Positions 1-7,618 of a stretch of DNA of 64,000 bases are shown here, piece after piece; position 1 is the stretch's first letter, and each line of letters starts with the position of its first letter. The notes beneath the pieces are model-generated. The model did not search any database, was not told the origin of the DNA, and saw nothing but the letters and a program-made list of their open reading frames with translations. This DNA is from Polyangium fumosum (GTDB taxonomy: Bacteria; Myxococcota_A; Polyangia; Polyangiales; Polyangiaceae). The position numbers were made by a program, and so were the translations under genes. The DNA lies in assembly GCF_005144585.1 (NCBI RefSeq), contig NZ_SSMQ01000007.1, positions 1 to 64,000 on the forward strand. The letters run 5' to 3'.

Positions 1-153
1 CCGGCTCCGCCCGCGCCCCCCGCGCCCCCCGCGCCGCCGACGCCCGCGCCGCCTGCGACGTCCGTCGCCGCCCCCGCGCCGCCGCAACCAACGGCGGCGG
101 CTGAAAGCGCCGCGCCGAGACCGAGCAGCACCCGCCTGCGCGCGGCTGCATGA
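1..153 (+). CDS. C-terminal end of a Pro/Ala-rich protein (partial)
   Basis: Reading frame +1 is open from the window edge to a TGA at 151-153 and gives a 50-residue tail made of repeated Ala-Pro-Pro units followed by an Ala/Ser/Arg-rich end. Tails and linkers of this kind are common in kinases and lipoproteins of high-G+C bacteria, but no domain is visible, so the parent gene cannot be named. The low complexity also means the frame could be open by chance. What supports it is the strict APP periodicity in one frame and the stop just before an AT-richer intergenic stretch. Confidence 0.4.
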   Translation, partial: PAPPAPPAPPAPPTPAPPATSVAAPAPPQPTAAAESAAPRPSSTRLRAAA

Positions 154-461
154 TCGTCACCCATTCGTCCGGACATGATCGACCTCACCGATTAAAAAAG
201 CCCGAATACCACGATAGACGTTTTCCCCGTCGATGTGCGCCGAAAGCGCCCTCGCGCCGCGTGTTTCCCCGCCCCGGACGCGAGGGCGTGGGCAAGGGCC
301 GCGCACCCGCGGGTGGTACGGGCCCTGCTCCCCGCGCGACTCGTGTTGCTGCCGGACAGCTTCTTCCCGCGGCCTCCTGCAAAGGCGCCGCGCTTGCCTT
401 TCTTTCCGGGACTTTTTGGATCGTCCACCGCGCCCCGACGGGCCCCACGCGGCGGTGGACC
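154..461. other. Intergenic stretch upstream of the sensor kinase
   Basis: 308 bases without a supported gene. A less G+C-rich patch lies at about 185-230 (a run of A at 195-200) and may hold the promoter of the sensor kinase. The kinase frame stays open upstream to about position 150, but the encoded extension is Arg/Pro/Ala-rich and unlike a signal or sensor domain, so it is not counted as coding. No RNA gene or clear operator is seen. Confidence 0.4.
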
Positions 462-2024
462 ATGAAGTTCGATCCGATGCGGAGGACCCTCTCCGCCGCG
501 AACGCTTCCGTGGGGGAAGACGAAGCCGAACGCGCGATGGCGCGGCGCAAGCTCGAACAGACGATCGGCGCGGCGTACCTCGTCGCCATCCTCGCCGCGC
601 TCGTCATCGGCGGCGTGGCGAGCTTCGCCCTGCAATCGGTGATCGCGAGCCAGGACCGCGTGGAGGAGATCTACGGCGCGGAGCTGCTCGAAGTGGAGGG
701 GCTGCGCGCCGGCGCGATGGAGAAATCCTCGCAAGGCCAGGCCTACCTGCTCACCGGGGATCCCGAGATGCTCGAAGAGAGCTACGCCGCGCGGCGCGCG
801 TTCGAAGCGCGGCTCGGCGCGCTGCTCGCGCGCACGGAGGACCCGGCCGAGCGCGCGCGGCTCGAGCGCGTCGCGACCGCGCAGAAGGCGCACCAGGAGG
901 CGCTCGCGCGGGCGTTCGCGTTGCATCGCGCGGGCGGCACGCACGAGGACGTGGGGCGCGTGGTCGCGGCCGAGGTGATCCCGAAGCTCGGCGCGCTCGA
1001 AGTGGCGCTCGGCGACTACGAGCTCTTCGTGGACTCACGCCTCGAAGTGGCCCGCGACAGCGCGCGGAGCGCCGCGTCGCGCGCGTCGAGGCTCGTCGTG
1101 ATCGTCGCGAGCGGCGCCGTCCTGCTCGCCGCATGCCTCGGCGTGCTGCTCACGCGCACGATGCATCGGCTCTACCGCGCGGCCGAGGAGCAACTCGCGC
1201 TCTTCGCGCGGGAGGAGCGCGCCCGCGCAGAGGCCGAGGAGGCGCGGCGGAACCTCGCGGAGACCGTCGAGCGGCTCTCGCGGGTGAACGAGGATCTCGA
1301 CGCGTTCGCCGGCCGCATCGCCCACGATCTGCGCAACCTGCTCACGCCGATCGCGCTCGTGCCGCCGCGGCTCAGGCGCGCGGAGGACAAGGAAGCCACG
1401 GAGCGGATCGCAGCGTCACTCGAACGATCGGTGACACGAGCGAACGCGGTGCTCGAAGGCCTGCTCGCGTTCTCACGGTCGAGCCGCCCGGACGGCACGA
1501 GCCAGATGGCGTCGGTGCGGGAGGTCGTGGCGCAGGTCGCGGAGGAGCTCGCGCCCGCCGCCGCGGAGGTGCACGCCGAGGTGACGGTCCACGTCGAGGA
1601 CACGCGCGTCGCCTGCGCGCCCGAGCTCCTGCACGTCGTCGTGCTCAACCTGCTCGGCAACGCGCTCAAGTACATCGCGGGCCGCGAGGAGCGGCGCGTC
1701 GCGATCCACGCCGCGGAGGCGGACGGTGGCTTCGTCGAGCTCGCCGTCGAGGACACGGGGCCCGGGATCCCCGAGGGCGCGAAGGAGCGTATCTTCGAGC
1801 CGTTCTACCGCGTCCCCGGCGTACGCGCGCCGGGCACCGGGATCGGCCTCGCCACGGTGCGTCGGATCGTGACCGCCCACGAAGGCCGCATCGAGTGCGT
1901 GTCCGCGCTCGGCCGAGGGACGACGTTTCGGGTGTGGATGCCGTGTGCGACGGAGCCGACGAGCGTGGTCGCGCGGGAAGACGACGAGCGCGCCGCGGCG
2001 GCGGGTCGGGACCTTGGCGCCTAG
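462..2024 (+). CDS. Membrane sensor histidine kinase with CHASE3-like sensor
   Basis: A 520-residue transmembrane sensor kinase. Residues about 31-57 form the first membrane segment. An extracytoplasmic helical region follows, with a CHASE3-like stretch containing SQGQAYLLTGD, and a second membrane segment lies near 208-232. A coiled-coil linker leads to the HisKA box GRIAHDLRNLL with phospho-acceptor His288. The ATPase domain shows the N box NLLGNALKY (about 397), the G1 box DTGPGIP (about 431) and the G2 box GTGIGLATV (about 458). The ATG at 462 was chosen because the frame upstream looks non-coding; ATG codons at 480 and 537 are alternatives. No response regulator is adjacent, so it is an orphan kinase whose partner and signal are unknown. 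Confidence 0.85.
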   Translation: MKFDPMRRTLSAANASVGEDEAERAMARRKLEQTIGAAYLVAILAALVIGGVASFALQSVIASQDRVEEIYGAELLEVEGLRAGAMEKSSQGQAYLLTGDPEMLEESYAARRAFEARLGALLARTEDPAERARLERVATAQKAHQEALARAFALHRAGGTHEDVGRVVAAEVIPKLGALEVALGDYELFVDSRLEVARDSARSAASRASRLVVIVASGAVLLAACLGVLLTRTMHRLYRAAEEQLALFAREERARAEAEEARRNLAETVERLSRVNEDLDAFAGRIAHDLRNLLTPIALVPPRLRRAEDKEATERIAASLERSVTRANAVLEGLLAFSRSSRPDGTSQMASVREVVAQVAEELAPAAAEVHAEVTVHVEDTRVACAPELLHVVVLNLLGNALKYIAGREERRVAIHAAEADGGFVELAVEDTGPGIPEGAKERIFEPFYRVPGVRAPGTGIGLATVRRIVTAHEGRIECVSALGRGTTFRVWMPCATEPTSVVAREDDERAAAAGRDLGA

Positions 2025-2065
2025 TACCACTGCGCGAACGGTAGGCCTTGTGTTATTATTTACGT

Positions 2066-3448
2066 GTGAACCGGACCACGGCGATCCTCCAAGAAGCACT
2101 CCGTTCCGCCAGTCTTTCCATCGAAGACCTGGCGATGTGGACCCGGATCGATCTTGACATTCTTCGCGATGCTGAGGCAGGCCGGACACGACTGACGGCT
2201 GCCCAGCTCGATCGGGTGGCATGCGCGTTCGGCCTTCGGCTCGACGACCTCCTTGAAGGCCAGGTCGGCTCAGCGCCGATGACGCTCCTTCTGCGCAGCG
2301 AAGCGCACGCGGATCGAGCGCTCGACATCCGCAGCGTGCTCACGACGGAGGTCGACCAGGCGCTCGGGGAGTTCCAGCGGGTCGTACGCGACATCGCCGA
2401 TATCGAGAAGCTGCTCGGGCGCCCTCGCCCCACGTCCCCCACGATCCCCGATCGAACCAATCCCCAGAAACACCATACCGGCGATCATCGAGCCCGCATG
2501 GTGCGTGACTACCTGGATTTGGGGTTGTCGCCGATCCGATCCATGCGAGAGGTGGTGGAATCACTGGGCGTGGCGCTCGTCTGGGTGTCAGAGGATCAGG
2601 TTGACAGGATTGTAGAAGGAGCTTGTACGCGCGTCCCACGACCCGCGATTCTCGTCAATATCATCGAGGAAGGGAAACGCCCGTGGCGAGCCCGTATCAC
2701 CATGGCCCATGAGCTCGGCCATATCCTCTTTGATTTGACGGAGCCTGCACGTCAGGTGCTCGTCAGTCCGCACAAAAACTCTCTTCCACCTCCACCGTGG
2801 CTCGATGAAATTGAACGAAACGCCAATGCCTTCGCGGCATGCCTGCTCGCGCCCACGGAGGGCGTAAGGGACGTGGTCGTTCCTCTTGATCCTACCTCGG
2901 AGGACGCGATTTGCGCGGTAGGCAAGCGCTTCGGTGTCGGTCGAACCGTCGCCATCAATCGTTTGCAGGACGTATTCAAATTGACCGACGTCCAGCGAGC
3001 GTCGATGGAGTACCGGCAGCCTCGCAGGTACGACGCCGATTTCAGCGCCGATGCGGCCCCCGCCGAGATCGGGCTGCGCGGAGAGCCATTGCGATCCCTG
3101 GTCGCGAGGGCCGTCAGCAGCCGCGCGCTCTCTCCCGATCGCGCGCGAGCCATCCTCGGCATTGCGCGGACGGAGCCACTACCGTTCGTTGGGTTGCCCG
3201 CGGAGATGACAGCCCCGTCGGTGTCTGCCGAGCACCAGATGCTCCGCGCCGCGTCCGTCTATCTGGCCCAGACCTATCCCGATGCGGGGCTGGTTCCGGG
3301 CGAAGCGAAGAGGAACGAAGCAGGGTGGATCGTGACGGTGTTTGATGGCGGGGTAGGAGCCATCGAGCGCGCACCTCGCGGCCAGCTCATCTTCTCCGAG
3401 CAAGCGAAGCTCATCGTGGATGTGGTGTCGCCAGCGCTCACGCCATGA
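2066..3448 (+). CDS. XRE-family HTH protein fused to ImmA/IrrE-type zinc metallopeptidase
   Basis: About 460 residues. The N-terminal 70 residues form an XRE helix-turn-helix. After a linker comes an ImmA/IrrE (COG2856) domain with the zinc motif AHELGHILFD (His215-Glu216-His219) and a third ligand in ERNANAFAACLL (Glu250). A C-terminal region of about 110 residues has no recognised domain. ImmA-type peptidases cleave repressors to switch on mobile elements or stress genes, so a role as a proteolytic regulator is likely; the substrate is unknown. The start is taken as GTG 2066 next to an AT-rich stretch; TTG 2048 is in frame. The next gene overlaps by ATGA, which indicates co-translation. Codon use is less G+C-rich than in neighbours, suggesting acquisition by transfer. 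Confidence 0.85.
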   Translation: MNRTTAILQEALRSASLSIEDLAMWTRIDLDILRDAEAGRTRLTAAQLDRVACAFGLRLDDLLEGQVGSAPMTLLLRSEAHADRALDIRSVLTTEVDQALGEFQRVVRDIADIEKLLGRPRPTSPTIPDRTNPQKHHTGDHRARMVRDYLDLGLSPIRSMREVVESLGVALVWVSEDQVDRIVEGACTRVPRPAILVNIIEEGKRPWRARITMAHELGHILFDLTEPARQVLVSPHKNSLPPPPWLDEIERNANAFAACLLAPTEGVRDVVVPLDPTSEDAICAVGKRFGVGRTVAINRLQDVFKLTDVQRASMEYRQPRRYDADFSADAAPAEIGLRGEPLRSLVARAVSSRALSPDRARAILGIARTEPLPFVGLPAEMTAPSVSAEHQMLRAASVYLAQTYPDAGLVPGEAKRNEAGWIVTVFDGGVGAIERAPRGQLIFSEQAKLIVDVVSPALTP

Positions 3449-3954
3449 AAGAATGGCACCACGAGCAGACGGCCAGGAATTCGTGCGTCCCGGCATGCAT
3501 GTGCATCATCCAAAAGTGGCGCGATATCCCACCCACGGAGTCCCTCTTCCACGCTGGTGCGGACAAGAAGGGGCATGACCTCGATCGCGTCTGCACCCTG
3601 GGAGCCACCAGGCGCGTAACGCTCGGTCCGACGGAAGAAGCAGATCTCAGGGTGCACATCCTGGATGGAGGTCTGGCCGTGGTCCGAATATCCGGTGTCT
3701 ATTATGCAGAATGGCAGCGGCGCTCCTACCCTGCACTGACGTCGATGCACGGGGACCTCTTTCCGCCGGGCAAATTTCACAATGCACCATTCCACGCCGT
3801 TGTGCTCGTGGGATGCACAAGAGATAGTTTTCAACTCCTCGACCCTTGGTTTCCGCCGACAGGTCAGCCACTGACGATCGATACAATGGATTTCTCGAAG
3901 TGCTTCAGCGGCGTCGCCGTGCTCGTGGAGAAGGAAAGAGCCTCGAGACCTTGA
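3445..3954 (+). CDS. C39-like (papain-fold) cysteine peptidase-like protein
   Basis: 169 residues, starting inside the stop codon of the HTH-ImmA gene (ATGA overlap). The N terminus carries QTARNSCVPACM, which fits the Q-x5-C-x-x-A-C signature of C39-type peptidases: Gln8 would form the oxyanion hole and Cys14 would be the nucleophile. FHAVVLVG supplies His117 and LLDPWF supplies Asp133, so the order Gln-Cys-His-Asp is complete. There is no signal peptide, membrane segment or ATPase domain, so this is a cytosolic stand-alone peptidase domain rather than a bacteriocin exporter. The coupling suggests a two-protease regulatory or toxin-like module. Cys18 and Cys20 lie close to the nucleophile, which is unusual. 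The family call rests on motifs only. Confidence 0.6.
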   Translation: MKEWHHEQTARNSCVPACMCIIQKWRDIPPTESLFHAGADKKGHDLDRVCTLGATRRVTLGPTEEADLRVHILDGGLAVVRISGVYYAEWQRRSYPALTSMHGDLFPPGKFHNAPFHAVVLVGCTRDSFQLLDPWFPPTGQPLTIDTMDFSKCFSGVAVLVEKERASRP

Positions 3955-3966
3955 TACCCTCGGGCC

Positions 3967-6756
3967 ATGCGCCCTCTCGCCGCACTCGCCCTGACGACGC
4001 TCCTCGGCGCGGCCTGTCGCCCGGCGGCCACGGAGCACCCCGGCGCACACGCCAACCCCGCCGCGCCCTCTGCCTCCGCGACCGCTCCCGCGAGCGCGGC
4101 GCGCGCGGTCGCCCCCGCGCCGCGCCCGTCCATGCGTGACCTGCTCGGCTCCCTCAGCGACGACACCGCGTGCGCCCTGCCGACCTCGGCGCCGCCCACG
4201 CCCGCCCTCGCCGGGACGAAGGCGTTCCAGCCGATCGAAGCGTCGTGCGGGAACCTCGACTGCGACGTCGTCGAGAAGACGCCCAAGGGCGCGGACGCGT
4301 GTTTCATCTCGAACGAGGCGATCCGCCGCGTGGAGCCGAAGGCCCGCGCCGGGAGCCTCGAACGCAAGCCCGCCTCCGCCGCGTGGGACGGCGTGACGAA
4401 GCCGCGGTTCCTCGACCGCATCGACGCGCACGTCCACCTCACGGACGTCGAGCACGCGCAGCTCCGCAAGAACGGGTTCGTCGTGCTCGATCGGCTCCCG
4501 TACACCGACTACGCGAACGCGTTCCACGACGTCTTCCAGGAGGAGCTGCCGCTTTACGTGGGGCCGGATCCGATCCTGCACGCCGTCTTCCGCGCGACCG
4601 AGGCCTCGCTCGGCCGGATCGAGCGCACGCGCCTCCAGCCTGCGCTCGAGTCGATGCTGAAGAAGCTGCGCAAGGCCCTCGCGGCGAGCGGCGCATCGCT
4701 CGACGAGACGACGCGGAAGGACCTCGACGTCTACCTCGCGGTCGCCGCGGCGCACGTGCTTCCGGATCACGAGGACAACACGCCGGTCTCGCTGTTCGGA
4801 CAGGACGAACAGGTCGAAGCGCTGCTCGCGGCAACGCACGAGAGGCAACTCACGCCCGTCGAGCTCTTCGGCCGCAGCCGGATGATCGACTTCTCCCAGT
4901 TCGAGCCACGCGGCCACTACGCCGACACGTTCTTGGATCCCTCGAACGGGACGTGGTGGGAGCCGCGCTCGTACTTCGCCGCCGTCATGTGGCTCTCGCG
5001 GCTCGAATGGAACCTCGTCTCGCGCGGCTCACGAAGCTCCCACCCCGACGCCTCGCCCGACCCGCGCGAGACGCCACGCGAGGCCCGCGCCGCGCTCGCG
5101 CTCGCCGAGCTGGTGGAGAAGGGCGGCGCGCTCCCCGAGCTCAAGCTCTTCGAGGAGGTGTACAGCGCGTTCGCCGGCCGGCGCGAGGACGTCAGCGTGC
5201 CGGATCTCCTGCACCTCATGCAGAAGGGCGGGTTCACCCCGAAGGACCCGGCCGCCCCGGAGAAACTGCGCCTCGTGATCGGCGACGGCTTCCGCCGCAC
5301 CACGCGTGTCCACTTCATGCCCGAGGGCGTGACGAACCTGCCCGTCATCAGCACGTTGCTCGGCCCTCGCATCGTGCCGGACATCGCGCCGCTCGGCCGC
5401 CTCGTCCACGACGCCGTCCCAGGCCGCTCCCACCTCGGCGCGGCCGACGTCGCGTATCTGCTCGGGCACGATCGCGCGGCGACGTACCTGAAGAGCGACC
5501 TCGACCGCTTCCCCGCGCTGCGCTCTGCGCTCGACACGGCCCGCGCGGAGCTCGCCACGGGCGCCGAGAAGGGCCGCGACGTCCAGGCGAGCTTCCTCCG
5601 CGCGATCCTCGCGTTGCGCAAGGATCCCGAGGGCGCCCGCCCCTCGTTCATGGGCAAGGACGGCTACGCCGATCTGCGGCTCGGCTCCGCGCTCGTCGGG
5701 TACGCGCAGCTCCGGCACACGTTCGTGCTGCTCGCGGGCCAGGGGTACGACGCGTACGGCTGCGAGATCCCCGACGCGTACGTCGAGCCGCTCGTGCCCT
5801 TCTACGACGCGCTCGTCGCCCACGTCGAGGGCCTGCGCAAGATCACGGGCGGCGGCTTCGACGGCCTCCTCCGCGTGCTCGGCACGCTCCGCGGCATCGC
5901 CCGCACCGAGCTGACGCGCGGCGCGCCGACGAAGGAGCAAGCCACCTGGCTCGCGATGGTCGCCGAGTACATCCCCCAGGGCGGCTACGCCGACAGCGGC
6001 GAGCCGCCCAAGTGGACCGGCTGGTACTTCGACATGTTCGAGGACCGGGAGATCGGCGCGACGCGCACGGCCGACCTCGTCGCGGACTCTTTCACCCTGA
6101 CGAACGCCGGGCAGGTGGCCTACCTCGGCGCCGACGGCCCGCGGCTCGGCGTGTTCGTCGTCGACGCGGGCGGCGCGCCCCGCGCGATGGTCGGCCCTGT
6201 CGCGCGGGGCTACGAGATCCACGCGCCGATCGAGAAGCGGCTCGACGACCAGGCAGCCCGGACCCACCTGGACAAACGGGCCCCGTGGCGAGAGAGCTTC
6301 GCCCCGGCGCCCGTCCCCGATCCCGCGATCGGCCTAGCCGGCAGGACCGTCTCTTGCGTGCGTGACGGCACGCTCGAGGTGCGCCTGGTCCTCGCGAGCG
6401 ACCGCGCGCTCGGCCCGGTCACCGTCACCTTGCTCGACCACCACGGCGATCCCCTCGCCCCAGGGCTCACCCTGGACGTCGGCGAGGGTTTTTCCGTGTA
6501 CCCGTTCACCTTCCCGGAGGTCCCCTGGCGGCCGTCGACGCGCGGGACGTACGACGACCCCCCGCACCGAGAGAGCCGCTCCCCGCGGAGCCCGGTCGAG
6601 GCCCTCGTCGTACGGATCGAGGACCTCGCCCAGACTGGCGCGGGCCAGGGGGCGTTCACGCTCTTCACGAGCCCGAGCGTGTTCAGCGGGAAGGCCTTCA
6701 GCGAGGACCTGCCGACCCGCCCACAGGGCACCGAGTTTTCGCTCGGCGCCCCCTAG
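3967..6756 (+). CDS. DUF3160-like large lipoprotein
   Basis: 929 residues with a lipoprotein signal peptide (lipobox LLGAAC) and an Ala/Pro linker to about residue 60. From about residue 165 the sequence FVVLDRLPYTDYANAFHDVF and the following DPILHAVFRATE match the start of DUF3160, a large family of bacterial surface proteins of unknown function. The family usually covers most of the protein, as here. The start lies 12 bases after the C39-like gene, but composition returns to the genome-typical high G+C, so it is probably not functionally tied to that pair. The TAG stop forms the first three bases of a structured repeat element (see 6754-6868). The family assignment is from memory of the motif; no enzymatic residue is claimed. 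Confidence 0.75.
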   Translation: MRPLAALALTTLLGAACRPAATEHPGAHANPAAPSASATAPASAARAVAPAPRPSMRDLLGSLSDDTACALPTSAPPTPALAGTKAFQPIEASCGNLDCDVVEKTPKGADACFISNEAIRRVEPKARAGSLERKPASAAWDGVTKPRFLDRIDAHVHLTDVEHAQLRKNGFVVLDRLPYTDYANAFHDVFQEELPLYVGPDPILHAVFRATEASLGRIERTRLQPALESMLKKLRKALAASGASLDETTRKDLDVYLAVAAAHVLPDHEDNTPVSLFGQDEQVEALLAATHERQLTPVELFGRSRMIDFSQFEPRGHYADTFLDPSNGTWWEPRSYFAAVMWLSRLEWNLVSRGSRSSHPDASPDPRETPREARAALALAELVEKGGALPELKLFEEVYSAFAGRREDVSVPDLLHLMQKGGFTPKDPAAPEKLRLVIGDGFRRTTRVHFMPEGVTNLPVISTLLGPRIVPDIAPLGRLVHDAVPGRSHLGAADVAYLLGHDRAATYLKSDLDRFPALRSALDTARAELATGAEKGRDVQASFLRAILALRKDPEGARPSFMGKDGYADLRLGSALVGYAQLRHTFVLLAGQGYDAYGCEIPDAYVEPLVPFYDALVAHVEGLRKITGGGFDGLLRVLGTLRGIARTELTRGAPTKEQATWLAMVAEYIPQGGYADSGEPPKWTGWYFDMFEDREIGATRTADLVADSFTLTNAGQVAYLGADGPRLGVFVVDAGGAPRAMVGPVARGYEIHAPIEKRLDDQAARTHLDKRAPWRESFAPAPVPDPAIGLAGRTVSCVRDGTLEVRLVLASDRALGPVTVTLLDHHGDPLAPGLTLDVGEGFSVYPFTFPEVPWRPSTRGTYDDPPHRESRSPRSPVEALVVRIEDLAQTGAGQGAFTLFTSPSVFSGKAFSEDLPTRPQGTEFSLGAP

Positions 6757-6868
6757 AGCGCCGACCCGTTCGGCGCTCTGCGAGATCGCGAAGCGAGCTC
6801 GCCTCGGGGGGTGAATCGACCGGGCTTTGCCCGGTCGAGAGGGGGACGCGAGGCGTCCCCCTCGGGAC
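6754..6868 (+). repeat. Stop-codon-anchored three-hairpin 3' element, copy A
   Basis: Begins with the TAG of the DUF3160 gene. Hairpin 1 pairs 6754-6764 with 6770-6780 (5-base loop). Hairpin 2 pairs 6816-6825 with 6829-6838 (3-base loop). Hairpin 3 pairs 6839-6849 with 6853-6863 (loop GAG). A second copy lies on the minus strand at 53987-53872 and also starts at a TAG stop. The 88-base body from 6781 is about 92 percent identical to it by eye, and hairpins 1 and 2 show compensatory changes. It lies between convergent genes, so a transcription-termination or mRNA-stabilising role is plausible; a small non-autonomous repeat family is equally possible. Confidence 0.85.
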
Positions 6869-6876
6869 GAAAGAAG

Positions 6877-6918
6877 CCTAGAACATCGAGCGGTTCTTGA
6901 ACCGATCGATGTTCTAGG
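6877..6918 (-). terminator. Long palindrome containing the TAG stop of the sigma gene
   Basis: Arms 6877-6896 and 6899-6918 pair along almost their full length with one G/A mismatch (6890/6905). The stop codon of the minus-strand sigma gene (6914-6916) sits in one arm. On the minus strand the structure begins with TAGAACATCGA and ends with its complement. No U tract follows, so this is a terminator-like or 3'-end-protecting hairpin rather than a classical intrinsic terminator. Confidence 0.6.
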
Positions 6919-7600
6919 GGAGTCGCTTCCATTGCGCACGCTTCTCCAGGATCCAGTGCCATAGGCTCGCGAAGAGCCCCATGAACCACGCAGGGACGAA
7001 CCTGCGCTGGCGGCGCCGGCCCCTCCGCTGCGCCTCGATCAGGGCGAGCTTCTCGACGAAGCGCGCGCGGGCCTGCTTCACCCGTACGTGCGCGCCGCTC
7101 TTTTTGAGCCCCAGCCACCTCGCGATCTCGTGCAGGGACTCGCCCTCCACGTCGTGGCGGAGCAGGATCTCCCGCTCGTCAGCGGGCATGAGGCGCGCGG
7201 CCGCCTGCACGAGCGCGATCGTCGCGAGGTACTTCTCCGGGTCCTCCGGCTGCGCGACAGCATCGGCGACCGCCTCCGGGTCGAGCACCTCGTAGGCGTG
7301 TCTGTAGAGTTTCCTGAAATTCGAGACCTGCTTGCGACAAACCTCCATGAGCCAGCGTCTCGCTGCCTCATCATTCCGCGGAATCACCGCGGTCCGTCGG
7401 TTGGCGACGGTAAAAACAATCTGGACGAGCTCCTCGAGGTCCTCCCCGTGCAGCCCCAGGCCTCCGAGGCGATCGCGCACCTCCGCCAGGAACAGTTCGT
7501 AAAGGACCTCGACGCGGGGCTTGTGTTTGGAGCGCGATGGCGTGCGGTGGATAGAGTCTCCCACGCTCGCCCTAATGTGTTGAAAAGGCAGATCGTCCAA
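6914..7600 (-). CDS. Sigma-70 family (ECF-like) RNA polymerase sigma factor
   Basis: Up to 228 residues. The first part resembles sigma region 2 (VYELFLAEV-like helix, then LEELVQIVFTVANR and ARRWLMEVCRKQVSNFRK). Region 4 follows with LMPADEREILLRHDVEGESL and the HTH HEIARWLGLKKSGAHVRVKQ. A basic tail of about 40 residues ends with an aromatic stretch (AWFMGLFASLWHWI) that could touch the membrane, which is unusual. The longest start is TTG 7600; GTG 7564 is an alternative. The upstream gene on the same strand ends 18 bases away and encodes a single-pass membrane protein, so the two are probably one operon. The TAG stop is embedded in a hairpin. Confidence 0.75.
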   Translation of the reverse strand: MDDLPFQHIRASVGDSIHRTPSRSKHKPRVEVLYELFLAEVRDRLGGLGLHGEDLEELVQIVFTVANRRTAVIPRNDEAARRWLMEVCRKQVSNFRKLYRHAYEVLDPEAVADAVAQPEDPEKYLATIALVQAAARLMPADEREILLRHDVEGESLHEIARWLGLKKSGAHVRVKQARARFVEKLALIEAQRRGRRRQRRFVPAWFMGLFASLWHWILEKRAQWKRLP

Positions 7601-7618
7601 AAAATGTTTCGCGACCCC

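Noticed and set aside
1-120. Tandem DNA repeat as mobile or CRISPR element
   Set aside because: Short GCGCCCCCC-type units encode an Ala-Pro-rich protein tail in one frame; plain low-complexity coding sequence.
233-2044. Long open frame of about 600 codons in a second frame over the sensor kinase gene
   Set aside because: Arg/Ala-rich shadow of a high-G+C gene. The other frame has all kinase motifs.
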